64,000 nucleotides of DNA from Panulirus ornatus (taxonomy: Eukaryota; Arthropoda; Malacostraca; Decapoda; Palinuridae): the NCBI RefSeq assembly GCF_036320965.1, contig NC_092271.1, forward strand, positions 29,428,536 through 29,492,535, given 5' to 3'. The translations under genes were made by a program, and so were the position numbers. This document shows positions 1 to 10,396 of this stretch, in pieces. The number at the start of each line of letters is the position of its first letter. The stretch's first letter is position 1. The notes beneath the pieces are model-generated. The model ran no database searches and was not told where the DNA came from. It worked only from the letters and a program-made list of their open reading frames with translations.

Positions 1-530
1 TGGATGTGCTGGAAATGAGATGTTTGAGGAAAATGTGTGGTGTGAGGTGGTTTGATCGAGTAAGTAATGTAAGGGTAAGAGAGGTGTGGAAATAAAAAGA
101 GCGTGGTTGAGAGAGCAGAAGAGGGTGTTTTGAAATGGTTTGGGCACATGGAGAGAATGAGTGAGGAAAGACTGACCAAGAGGATATATGTGTCGGAGGT
201 GGAGGGAACAAGGAGAAGTGGGAGACCAAATTGGAGGTGGAAAGATGGAGTGAAAAAGATTTTGTGTGATCAGGGCCTGAACATGCAGGAGGGTGAAAGG
301 AGGGCAAGGAATAGAGTGAATTGGATCGATGTGGTATACTGGGGTTGACGTGCTGTCAGTGGACTGAATCAGGGCATGTGAAGCGTCAGGGGTAAACCAT
401 GGAAAGCTGTGTAGGTATGTATATTTGCGTGTGTGGACGTATGTATATACATATGTATGGGGGTGGGTTGGGCCATTTCTTTCATCTGTTTCCTTGCGCT
501 ACCTCGCAAACGTGGGAGACAGCGAAAAAA
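1..530 (+). mobile_element. RTE-type LINE, 3' fragment (short-tail subfamily), entering from the left edge
   Basis: The first 345 bases encode the C-terminal domain of the repeated RTE polymerase. The reading frame is broken near base 90, where two bases are missing relative to sister copies, and it continues as an open frame at 103-348 containing the GHMERMSEERL and RSGRPNWRWKDG motifs. It stops at a TGA in GGTTGACG, the mark of the short-tail subfamily. The tail at 349-525 is the short version, with GTGGACGTATG, GGTTGGGCC and the terminal hairpin CCTCGC-AAAC-GTGGG, and it ends in an A-run at 525-534. The 5' part lies outside the window. The fragment is not functional. Confidence 0.88.
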
Positions 531-534
531 AAAA

Positions 535-2505
535 ACATAAACATGTACATACATATTCATACTTGCTTGCTTTCATCCATTCCCAGCGCCACCTGCCTCA
601 CAGGAAACAGCACTGCCACCCACCCTACAGGAAACAGCACTGCCACCTGCCCCACAGGAAACAGCACTGCCACCCACCCAGCAACAGCAAGTAGTGCCAG
701 GGAACATGAATTAAGGCCACATCCACTCACATCCATTCTTTAGATGTCGTGTGTAATGCACCAAAACCACAGCTCCCTATCCACATCTAGGCCCCAAATA
801 CCTTTCCATGGTTTATCACAGCCATTTCACATGCCCTGTTTCAGTCAATTGGTGGCATGTCGACCCCAGTATACTACATCATTTCAATTCACTCTATTTC
901 ACGCAAGCCTTTCACCCTCCTGCATCTTCAGACCAAGATCGCTCAAAATCTTTTTCACTTCAGCCTTCCACCTACAGTTTGGTCTCATGCTTCTTGTTCC
1001 CTCCACTTCTGACATATTCATCCTCTTTGTCAACCTTCCTCACTCATTCTCTACATACGTCCAAACTATTTCAATACACCCTCTTCTGCTCTCCCAACCA
1101 CACTTTTTATTACCATACATCTCTCTTACCCTTTCATTACTTACTCGATCAAACCACCTCACACCACATAATGTCCTCAACCATTCCATTTCCAACACCT
1201 CCTTCCTCCTCCATACAACCCTATCTATGGTCCAGTCCATGCTTCACAACCATATAATATTGTTGGAACCAATATTCCTTCAAACGTACCCATTTTTGCT
1301 CCCTTAAATAACGTTCTCTCCTTCCACACATTCTTTGTCACTCCCAGAACCCTTGCCCCCATACCCATCCTATGACTCACTTCCACTTCCTTTGACCCAT
1401 TCGCCTCCAAGTCTACTCCCAGATATTTAAAACACTTCACTTCCTCCACCTTTTCTCCATCCAAACTTACATCCCAATTAACTTGACTCTCATCCCTACA
1501 GAACCCAATAACCTTGCTTTTATTTACATCTACTCTCAATTTTCTTGTTTCACACACTATTCCAAGCTTAGTCACCAACTTCTGCAGTTTCTCATTTGAA
1601 TCAGCCACCACTGCTGCATCAATGGCAAACAACTGAGTCACTTCCCAGGCCCTTTCAACCCAAACACATTGCACACTCTCTTCAAAACTCTTGCATTTAC
1701 CTCCCTCACCACCCCATCCATAAACAAATCAAACTACCATGGGGACATCTTACACCCTTGCCACAGACCAACCTTTACTGGGAACAAATCACTCCTATCC
1801 TCCTACCCATACATATGCCTTACACCCTTGATAAAAACTTTTCACTGCTTCCAGCAGCTTACCTCCCACACCCCATACTCTTAGGACCTTCCACAAAGCA
1901 TCTCTATCAACCCTATCATATGCCTTCTCCAGATCCATAAATGCCACATACAAATCCATCTGTTTTTCTACGTATTTCTCACATTCCTCAAAGCAAACAC
2001 CTTATCCACACATCCTCTACCACTTCTAAAACCACACTGCTCCTTCCCAATCTGATGCTCTGTATGTGACTTCGTCTCGATCAATACCCTCCTATTTGAA
2101 TTTCCAGATATACTCAACAAACTTATGCCTCTGTAGTTTGAACACTCAGTTTTATCACCTTTTTCCCTTTATACAATGGCACTATACATGCATTCTTTCA
2201 ATCCTCAGGCACTTCACCATGATCCAGACATACAACAAATATCTTCACCAACCAAGAAACAACTCCTTTCTTGATAAATTCAACAGCAATACCATCCATT
2301 CTCACCGCCTTGCCAGATTTCATCTCCCACAAGGTGTTCACCACCTCCTCTCTTTTCATCAAACCACTCTCTATGACTCTCACTTAACATACCACCCCAA
2401 ACTAAACAACCTACATCTGCCAATCTATCATCAACCACATTCAACAATCCTTTGAAATACTCACTCCATCTCCTCCTCACATCACTACCTGTGATCACAA
2501 TACTA
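535..2505 (-). mobile_element. Old RTE LINE copy, tail plus most of the reverse transcriptase, decayed
   Basis: Read on the minus strand, this is an RTE copy from the endonuclease-RT linker (near 2480, matching DVRRRWSEYFKGLLN) to the long 3' tail (about 535-840). Recognisable blocks are the YLGVDL strand near 1430, the YGCEAW motif near 1240 and the FKGLLNVVDD linker near 2440. Stops and frameshifts occur throughout, and the catalytic FADD is degraded to something like FAIDAA near 1620. Divergence from the younger copies is high, so this is an early insertion. The tail holds a 27-bp tandem triplication, listed separately. Confidence 0.82.
600..680. repeat. 27-bp tandem repeat, three units, inside a LINE tail
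   Basis: Three consecutive 27-base units begin ACAGGAAACAGCACTGCCAC at 600, 627 and 654. The last seven bases of each unit vary. The corresponding tail region of other copies has one such unit at most, so this is a local expansion. Confidence 0.9.
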
Positions 2506-2594
2506 TACCAGGCAAAAGCATGCAGACACAATTGCTAGTTCACTATAATGGCATATATGCAACATTAATGAGGAAATATGGAAACTTTTTCTAA

Positions 2595-2972
2595 ATTTGC
2601 AAAACCATCTGGCAAAGTGAATCATGGAGTACTACTAAAGAAAGTAACAAAGCATAATATCAAAGTAAAAACAGAAAACTGGATCAAAAAATTTATAACC
2701 AAAAGAAAATTGAAAATAGTCACGAACACTAATATGTTCAGGGAATAAGTCTTTTCAGGTGTCCCACAAAGAACAATATTAGTCTCTATATTATTTGTAA
2801 TCATAATAATTGACATTCATAAGAATGTATACAGGAGTATTGTTATTGTTTTGCAGATGACATGAGTGAATAAAACCAGAAAATGAAGATCAAGAGAAAA
2901 TGCAGATATCTGGATAACATATACAAATGGACAAAAGAGAATCTACTGGAATTCAGTGAAGAGAAATTTTAA
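2595..2972 (+). pseudogene. CR1-like LINE reverse transcriptase fragment, first part
   Basis: Plus-strand translation gives blocks typical of CR1/Jockey-superfamily reverse transcriptases: a GKVNHGVLLKK block (family DKVDHGILL), then WIKKFITKRK, then SGVPQRTIL (family SGVPQGTVL), and after a +1 shift FADDMS at about 2855-2870. It continues as YKWTKENLLEFSEEKF. An in-frame TAA lies before the SGVPQ block. This family is distinct from the abundant RTE element. It is an old, inactive insertion, and its C-terminal continuation resumes at 3531 after an inserted stretch. Confidence 0.72.
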
Positions 2973-3530
2973 CAACTATGTCATGGGACAATTAGGAGGT
3001 AGTGGTTGGTAGGCAGCCAACAACCAGGGAGGTATATTACCAGTACTAACCACCAGGGTATTGGGAGGGTTAGTGGCATCTGCAGTGTTAGCCAACATTT
3101 TAGTTGCACTCCTCTGACTTAGGTAGCTGACTCTCCTTTCTGCCTCACTAACATGCGGACTACTGACATTTTGTCTACACTTGACAACACTTAAGTCACA
3201 CAGACTTTCCTGCAGTGAGCACTATGCACTAGCCCTGCCTTTTGGCAAAATGCTAGGAGCAGTAGGTAGAAGAATTAGGTTGGGACATTTAGGCAAGTAT
3301 TAGGTAGGAGCATTAGATAGTAGTAGTCATTAGGAATATTAGGCAGGAGCCTCTGCAAACACTGCACTAGCGTTGCCCTCTGCCAATGGCCTGTTAAGGA
3401 TAAGGCACAAAAGACTAAGAAGTGGCACTGGAGTGCTTTAGCTATGGAGACTCTGTTGCCGTGGCCACCCCTATGATGGAGTTCCAACTGGAAGAGGCAT
3501 CAGATATAGATAGATAGGACAAGTAGCAAT
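2973..3530. repeat. Unidentified repeat-like stretch splitting the CR1-like LINE, ending in a GATA-type repeat
   Basis: This stretch interrupts the CR1-like element. The first part (2985-3300) has short internal near-repeats around GGTAGTGG, CCAGTACTAACC and AGTAGGTAG but no recognisable coding. The last part (about 3437-3530) reads TGGAGACTCTGTTGCCGTGG and ends in GATAGATAG. It resembles stretches at 18593-18700, 19030-19115 and 56785-56870, which suggests a small dispersed family. Confidence 0.5.
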
Positions 3531-4052
3531 ACTTTGGTACCTATATACAAGACCCTATGGGAAAAGTAGAAACATCCAGGATTTAAGAATCTCTGTAAAC
3601 GAGAATCTTTAATTTAAGGAACACACTAATAAGATAGTGCTCCTAAGCCAATAAATAAGTGGTATTGATGCTAAACACATTTGTAACTAGAAACAGAAAT
3701 GTAACGATGAAAATTTTTAAAATTCATATAAGAAGTAAAACTGAATACTGTTGTGCTTTATAGTTGACAGTAAAACAAAATGAAATAAACAAAATAAATA
3801 GAATTAAAAAACACTTTACAAGTAAAGTCAGAAGACTACAGTATATGAATTACCATGAAGCATTTGGAGAATATGAATTATAGTTAGAAAGGCATATTAG
3901 CATCACAATAAATGGTAGGTATAAAATGACATAGCCTAAACCCGAAAGCAATTCAGTAAGGTAGACACAGAATCATAAAATCAAATGTAATGCCTGGAAA
4001 TACAGTAAAAAGGCACCAGCAATGAAGTTGGAACTATCATTTGATGCGATAC
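3531..4052 (+). pseudogene. CR1-like LINE, C-terminal part (first copy)
   Basis: In one frame the plus strand reads TRNRNVTMKIFKIHIRSKTEYCC, then KQNEINKINRIKKHFTSKV and MNYHEAFGEYEL. These match the C-terminal blocks of CR1-like polymerases (RSKLEYCC, QTEINKIE, LNYHERL). Several stops interrupt the frame. It is probably the continuation of the fragment at 2595-2972. The stretch from about 3675 onward is partly repeated at 4053-4258 and 7639-7880. Confidence 0.7.
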
Positions 4053-4258
4053 CACTTTTGTAACTAGAAACAGAAATCTAACAATGAAAATTTTCAATAT
4101 TCATATCAGAAGTAAAACTGAATACTGTTGTACTTTATAGTTGACAGTTAAACAGAATGAAATAAACAAAATAAAAAGAATCTAAAAACACTAGAAGTAA
4201 TCACCAGCAGACTACAGTATATGAATTACCATGAAAAAATTAGAGAATATGAATTATA
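4053..4258 (+). pseudogene. CR1-like LINE, duplicated C-terminal segment, left of the RTE insertion
   Basis: This is nearly the same sequence as 3670-3885 (ACTAGAAACAGAAAT, GAATACTGTTGT, ATGAATTACCATGAA). It is therefore a partial tandem duplication or a second insertion of the same element. It is cut at AATATGAATTATA, where the RTE copy has inserted, and resumes at 7639. Confidence 0.72.
4246..4258. repeat. Target-site duplication, left copy (AATATGAATTATA)
   Basis: A 13-base direct repeat is identical to 7626-7638 and brackets the full-length RTE insertion. The uninterrupted target sequence is visible in the duplicated CR1-like segment near 3870-3885. Confidence 0.85.
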
Positions 4259-7200
4259 TCTATTTATTCATTTTGCTTTGTCGCTGTCTCCCACATCAGC
4301 GAGGTAGCGCAAGGAAACAGACGAAAGAATGGCCCTACCCACCCACATACATATGTATATACATATATGTCCACACACGCAAATAAACATAACTATACAT
4401 CTCAACGTATACATATATCTACACACACAGATATATACATATATACACATGCACATAATTCATACTGTTTGCCTTTATTCATTCCAATCGCCACCCCACC
4501 ACACATGAAATAACAACCCCCTCCCTCCTCATGTGCACGAGATAGCGCTAGGAAAAGACAACAAAGGCCACATTCATTCACACTCAGTCTCTAGCTGTCA
4601 TGTAATAATGCACTGAAACCACAGCTCCCTTTCCACATCCAGGCCCCACAGAACTTTCCATGGTTTACCCCAGAGGCTTCACATGCCCTGATTCAATCCA
4701 CTGACAGCACATCGATCCCAGTATACCACATCGTTCCAATTCACTCTATTCCTAGCACGCCTTTCACCCTCCTGCATGTTCAGGCCCCGATCACTAAAAA
4801 TCTTTTTCACTCCATCTTTCCACCTCCAATTTGGTCTTCCACTTTTCCTTGTTCCACCCTCCTCCGCACAACTCTATCTATAGCCCACGCCTCGCAACCA
4901 TATAACATTGTTGGAACCACTATTCCTTCAAACATACCCATTTTTGCTTTCCGAGATAATGTTCTCGACTTCCACACACTCTTCCAACGCTCCCAGGATT
5001 TTCGCCCCCTCCCCCACCCTATGATCCACTTCCGCTTCCATGGTTCCATCCGCTGCCAGATCCACTCCCAGATATCTAAAACACTTCACTTCCTCCAGTT
5101 TTTCTCCATTCAAACTTACCTCCCAATTGACTTGTCCCTCAACCCTACTGTACCTAATAGCCTTGCTCTTATTCACATTTACTCTCAGCTTTCTTCTTTC
5201 ACACACTTTACCAAACTCAGTCACCAGCTTCTGCAGTTTCTCACACAAATCAGCCACCAGCGCTGTATCATCAGCGAACAACAATTGACTCATTTCCCAA
5301 GCTCTCTCATCCACAACAGACTGCATACTTGCCCCTATTTCCAAAACTCTTGCATTCACTTCCTAACAACCCCATCCATAAACAAATTAAACAACCATGG
5401 ACACATCACACACCACTACCGCAAACCTACATTCACTGAGAATCAATCACTTTCCTCTCTTCCTACATGTATACATGCCTTACATCCTTGATAAAAACTT
5501 TTCACTGCTTCTAACAACTTACCTCCCACACCATATATTCTTTATATCTTCCACAGAGCATCTCTATCAACTCTCATCATATGCCTTCTTCAGATCCATA
5601 AATGCTACATACAAATCCATTTGCTTTTCTAAGTATTTCTCATATACATTCTTCAAAGCAAACACCTGATCCACATCCTCTACCACTTCTGAAACCACAC
5701 TGCTCTTCCCCAGTCTGATGCTCTGTACATGCCTTCACCCTCTCAATCAATACCCTCCCATATAATTTACCAGGAAGACTCAACAAACTTATACCTCTGT
5801 AATTTGAGCACTCACTTTTATCCCCTTTACCTTTGTACAATGGCACTATGCAAGCATTCCGCCAATCCTAAAGCATTTCACCATGAGTCATACATACATC
5901 AAATAACCTTACCAACCAGTCAACAACACAGTCACCCCCTTTTTTAATAAATTCCACTGCAGTACCATCCAAACCCGCTGCCTTGCTAGCTTTCATCTTC
6001 TGCAAAGCTTTTACTACCTCTTCTCCGTTTACCAAATGATTCTCCCTAACCCTCTCACTTTGCACACCACCTCGACCAAAACACCCTATATCTGCCACTC
6101 TATCATCAAACACATTCAACAAACCTTCAAAATACTCACTCCATCTCCTTCTCACATCACCACTACTTGTTATCACCTCCCCATTAGCCCCCTTCACTGA
6201 AGTTCCCATTTGTTCCCCTGCCTTACGCACTTTATTTACCTCCTTCCAAAACATCTTTTTATTCTCCTTAAAATTTAATGATACTCTCTCACCCCAACTC
6301 TCATTTGCCCTCTTTTTCACCTCTTGCACCTTTCTCTTGACCTCCTGCCTCTTTCTTTTATACATCTCCCACTCATTTGCATTATTTCCCTGCAAAAATC
6401 ATCCAAAAATGCCTCTCTCTTCTCTTTAACTAATAATCTTACTTCATCCCACCACTCACTACCCTTTCTAATCTGCCCACCTCACATGCTTCTCATGCCA
6501 CAAGCATCTTTTGCACAAGCCATCACTGCTTCCCTAAATACATCCCATTCCTACCCCACTCCTCTTACCTCCTTTGTTCTCACCTTTTTCCATTCTGTAC
6601 TCAGAGTCTCCTGGTACTTCCTCACACAAGTCTCCTTCCCAAGCTCACCTACTCTCACCACTCTTTTCACCCCAACATTCTCTCTTCTTTTCTGAAAAAC
6701 CTCTACAAATCTTCACCTTCGCCTCCACAAGATAATGATCAGACATCCCTCCAGTTGCACCTCTCAGCACATTAACATCCAAGAGTCTCTCTTTCGCGCA
6801 CCTATCAATTAACACATAATCCAATAATGCTCTCTGGCCATCTCTCCAACTTACATACGTATACTTATGTATCTCTCTTTTTAAACCAGGTATTCCCAAT
6901 CACCAGTCCTTTTTCAGCACATAAATCTACAAGCTCTTCACCATTTCCACTTACAAAAATGAACACCCCATGTACACCAATTATCCCCTAAACTGCCACA
7001 TTAATCACCTTTGCATTCAAATCACCCATTACTATAACCCGGTATCGTGCATCAAAACTACTAACACACTCATTCAGCTGCTCCCAAAACACTTACCTCT
7101 CATGATCTTTCTTCTCATGCCAAGGTGCATATGCACCAATTATCACCCATCTCTCTCCATCCACTTTCAGTTTTACCCATATCAATCTAGAATTTACTTT

Positions 7201-7625
7201 CTTACACTATATCACATACTCCCACCACTCCTGTTTCAGGAGTAGTGCTACTCCTTCCCTTGCTCTTGTCCTCTCACTAACCACTGACTTTACTCCCAAG
7301 ACATTCCCAAACCACTCTTCCCCTTTACCCTTGAGCTTCGTTTCACTCAGAGCCAAAACATCCAGGTTCCTTTCCTCAAACATACTACCTATCTCTCCTT
7401 TTTTCTCATCTTGGTTACATCCACACACATTTAGACACCCCAATCTGAGCCTTCGAAGAGGATGAGCACTCCCCGGGTGACTCCTTCTTCTGTTTCCCCT
7501 TTTAGAAAGTTAAAATACAAGGAGGAGAGGGTTTCCAGCCCCCTGCTCCCGTCCCCTTTAGTCGCCTTCTATGACATGTGAGGAATGCATGGGAAGTATT
7601 CTTTCACCCCTATCCCCAGGGATAA
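4259..7625 (-). mobile_element. Full-length RTE LINE (long tail) with target-site duplication
   Basis: This is the only copy with both ends present. On the minus strand the 5' leader (7625-7444) begins TATCCCTGGGGATAGGGG. The coding region follows: endonuclease (7443-6650) with LALSETKLKG, then DYVLIDR and MSDHYLVEAKVKI; linker DVRRRWSEYFEGLLN (near 6130); RT with VPLYKGKGDK and NYRGISLLS (5846-5750) and LLFADDTALVAD (near 5270); YLGVDL (near 5060); and a C-terminal region deleted or garbled between about 4860 and 4800. The long 3' tail ends in CAAAGCAAAATGAATAAATAGA at 4259. The first open codons, RRLRLGCLNVCGC, have no ATG at the expected start, where a TTG stands. Several frameshifts make it non-functional. 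Confidence 0.9.
7444..7625 (-). other. 5' leader of the RTE LINE, shared with the SINE family
   Basis: Read on the minus strand, about 150 nt of this leader match the head of the 240-nt SINE: TATCCCTGGGGATAGGGG, then AGAATACTTCCCA, then AGAAGGCGACTAAA, then GGGGGCTGGAAA. After this the LINE and SINE diverge. The LINE continues CACCCGGGGAGTGCTCATCC into the endonuclease frame. Confidence 0.8.
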
Positions 7626-7638
7626 AATATGAATTATA
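7626..7638. repeat. Target-site duplication, right copy (AATATGAATTATA)
   Basis: Identical 13-base partner of 4246-4258. Confidence 0.85.
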
Positions 7639-7950
7639 GCTTGAAAGACATATTAAGCATCACAACTAATGGTAGGTATAAAAGGGCATATCCTAAACCT
7701 GAAAGTAATTCAGTAGGTAGATACAGAATCATGAAATCAAATGTAATGCCTGGAAATACAGTAAAAAGGAACCAGCAATGAAGTTGGAACTATCATAAGA
7801 TGCCATACCAGAACTAAGCAACATAAATGAGGTGACTATGCAAACACTCAAAAGTAAGCTTGACTCATGATGAAGAAAATATCGGATGAACCTACTATCG
7901 ATGAGTATGGTTGGAGAAAAAAAAAAGCATCATACAACAAGCAAGGTATG
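7639..7950 (+). pseudogene. CR1-like LINE, C-terminal end, right of the RTE insertion
   Basis: Continues the CR1-like element interrupted at 4258. The sequence parallels 3885-4050, then goes on to a block that reads LSNINEVTMQTLKSKLD and, after a stop, KKISDEPTIDEYGW. This corresponds to the usual end of CR1-like polymerases (TFKGKLDRYL...IPDQP...YG). An A-run follows at 7917-7926. Confidence 0.65.
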
Positions 7951-8054
7951 AGATGAAAAATAATAGTTACAAGCAAAAAAATAGTACAACAAGCAAGCAG
8001 TGCACTCATGACAAAATCTTGCCACAGGAATTCACAGTTAGGTAGTCTGTTAGA

Positions 8055-8670
8055 CTTTCCTTACACTTCCTTTCCATATATCCAAATCTTTTCAGCACAC
8101 CTCTTCAGCCCTCTCATACATACTCTTCTTGCTTTTATACCTCTATCTTACTTATCATTTCTTGCTTGGGCTACCCTCTCCTCCTAACATCAAATACTGT
8201 CCTCATACATTTCACTTCCAACACACTCCCTCTTCTGCATTATTTTACCTAAGGCCCTTGAATCGTCCACATAACCATCAGAACCACTACACCATCAAAC
8301 AAGCCCATCTTAGCCTTCACAGACAGTAATTGCCCTTTCCAAACACTCATCAGAGTACCCAGAACCTTCACCCCCTCACCCACACTATGGCTTACTTCAG
8401 CTCCCATGGTTCACTGCACACTTATGGGTATCGAAAAAAAAATCCACTTTCTTCAGGTTTTATCTATTCAAGTTCACACTGCAACCAACCTGTCTCTTTC
8501 CCATACTAAATATAATAACTTTACTTTTATTCATATCAACTATTGAACATTCTCTCCTTAAAAACTCTCCCTAACTTTAAAAACTCTCCCTAACTCAAAA
8601 ACTAGCCTCTCCAATTTCCCCACCCAAAGCTGCTACCAGAGCCTTGTCATGAGCAAACAGCAACGGACCC
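8055..8670 (-). mobile_element. Old RTE LINE fragment (C-terminal half of polymerase)
   Basis: Weak but continuous similarity to the minus-strand RTE pattern. ACTACACCATCAAACAAGCC parallels the VVPTMLYGCEAW region. Further right are the YLGVDL region, the KSKVI region (near 8520) and the LVTEFGKV region (near 8600). It has no open frame and is very old. Confidence 0.6.
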
Positions 8671-9151
8671 AAACAAATGAAACTATAACTTTTACCATCA
8701 AAAACATAAACACTATTAAAACAGACATTGTTTCTTTTACTATAAAAACATTTACAAGAATGACCTTATACATCATCCTTTCTGAAATGATAACACAGTT
8801 ACAATTTTGTTTATGATTTGGAAAGTCTTCAATACATGATATTTTCTTCTGCTACACCATAAGGTTCCCAGCATTATCTAAGGGTACAATGTGGAATCAT
8901 ACACAAATTGGAAAATTAAACAAGGAAGCAAAGGTTTAGACACACGAGGATGGCATGGCAAATACTATGTATATCCATAACTGTGGCATGGCACAATGAG
9001 AGGGGTTAGGAATAAATAAGAGTTGATGTATATCACGAAAGGAAGTGACATAAAAACATTTTTGGTAAACTGTTCCTTAGCAGTTAAAAATGAAAAGACT
9101 TAGTAAACAGTGATAATGAAAACAAGCACTAACTGAAGAAGACTCTCATAC
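8671..9151. other. Host intron, no gene recognised
   Basis: AT-rich sequence left of exon g. I looked on the minus strand for the cysteine-rich ZZ finger that follows the EF-hands in the dystrophin family and did not find it. An acceptor-like TTTCAG near 8801 leads straight into a stop in the required frame. Confidence 0.5.
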
Positions 9152-9267
9152 TTGCCTAGTTCTGCTGCTGAGAGTCTATATAAGGTGGTCCACCACACCA
9201 GGGTCTGTGGCTCCTGAAGCAACCATGACAGGAGAACCTCCTCAGTCACTCCTACTTCACCCTCCAC
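9152..9267 (-). CDS. Dystrophin-family protein, exon g (end of EF-hand region)
   Basis: 116-nt exon on the minus strand. The acceptor is CATATCAG at 9268-9275 and the donor AA|GTATGAG at 9151-9150. It starts in phase 0 and ends with two bases of a codon. It encodes VEGEVGVTEEVLLSWLLQEP followed by QTLVWWTTLYRLSAAELG. In dystrophin and utrophin the matching position reads [20 protein letters not shown] and then AAAET, just before the ZZ zinc finger that binds beta-dystroglycan. The match covers the WL.EPQ..VW...L.R..AAE pattern. Its phase fits the end of exon f at 19241. The donor is weaker than consensus. The ZZ exon is not found downstream in this window. Confidence 0.85.
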
Positions 9268-9424
9268 CTGATATGTACCATATTCATAGGTCACCATCAG
9301 CAGTATTAACACATGAACAATTATTTTAGACATGAGACACTAAACTGAATTTAAGAGGTAAAAATGTCTAAAACTGGGACCAACATTAATAAGCATGATT
9401 AAATATCAAATTGCAATAAATAGT

Positions 9425-10281
9425 GCTGAGTGAGTCGTGCCAGAGATGCATGTGGCATGCATAAGGTGGGAGGTGGGCAGATTAGAAAGAGTAGAGGAAT
9501 GAAGAAATAAACTTGCAAGTGAAGGAGAATTGCAAAGTATTTAGGCAGTACTTTCAGAAAAAGGAATGCAAATGATTAGGTGATGTATAAGAAAAAGGGG
9601 CAGAAGGTCACAAAAAACTGCAGGAGCTGAAAAAGGGGCAAATAAGACTTAGGGTGAACAAGCACCAGTAAACTTTAGGGAGAATATGTTTTGGAAGGAG
9701 GTTAACAGTGTGTGAAAAATAAGAGAACAAATAGGAGTATCGGTGAAGGGGGGGAAATGGGAAGTGGAAACAAGCAATAATGAAGTGAGGAGGATAAGGA
9801 AAGAGTATCTTGAAAGACTTGAATGTGTTTGATGATAGGGTGGCAGATGTAGGGTGTTGGGTGGTATGCAAAGTATGAGTCATGTAATGGTATGATGAAG
9901 AGACATGATGCGGTGAAAGCCTTACATGAGATGAAATGTGGCAAGGAGGCTTGACTGGATAGTATTGCAGTTAGACTTATTAAGAAAAGGGGGTAGGGGT
10001 GGTGGTGTTATTGATTGGCTGGTAGAGGATGTTCAATGGATCCTGATGAGCTACCTAGGATTGTCAGAAGGCGTGTATAGTGCCACTGCATCAAGGCAAG
10101 GGGGATAAAGGCAATTCACACTACAGAGGTATAAGTCTGTTGAGTGGAAATGATAAGTTGTATGGAAAGGTATTGATTGAGAGGATGAATGCATTTATAG
10201 AGCATCTGACTGGGGAGGAGCAATATAGTTTCAGAAGTGGTAGAGATTGTGTGGCTCAGGCGTTTGCTTTAAAGAGTATTT
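9425..10281 (+). mobile_element. Old RTE LINE fragment, endonuclease end to early reverse transcriptase
   Basis: Decayed plus-strand copy. It begins in the CAKDACGMR...IRKGSEWWDEE region, passes through the basic linker and the REQMGTSVKG-like block (near 9725), and reaches MPLHQGKGDKG, HYRGISLLS and GEEQYSFRSGRDC in the open frame at 10080-10298. It is cut at about 10281 and joined to an orphan tail in the opposite orientation. Confidence 0.72.
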
Positions 10282-10396
10282 CTTTTTATCATACATAACC
10301 GCAGTTTCCCGCGCCAGCGAAGTAACGCAAGAAAACATACGAAGAATGGCCTAACCACCCACAATTACATATCTATACATAAATTTGGGAACTTTA
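10282..10396 (-). mobile_element. Orphan RTE 3' tail fragment
   Basis: Only the terminal part of the RTE tail is present: the hairpin region CCCGCGCCAGCGAAGTAACG, AATGGCCTAACC and a short TA-rich part. It sits directly before another minus-strand copy. Confidence 0.7.

Noticed and set aside
844..1307. Many long open frames rich in Ser, His, Phe, Leu and Pro (for example 744-1307, 12321-13025, 14768-14016, 40943-40251)
   Set aside because: They are antisense shadows of the purine-rich RTE coding strand. They recur at each copy and show no protein family of their own.
8790..8810. Acceptor-like TTTCAG as the start of a ZZ exon after exon g
   Set aside because: In the phase required by exon g it meets a stop after a few codons and shows no cysteines.
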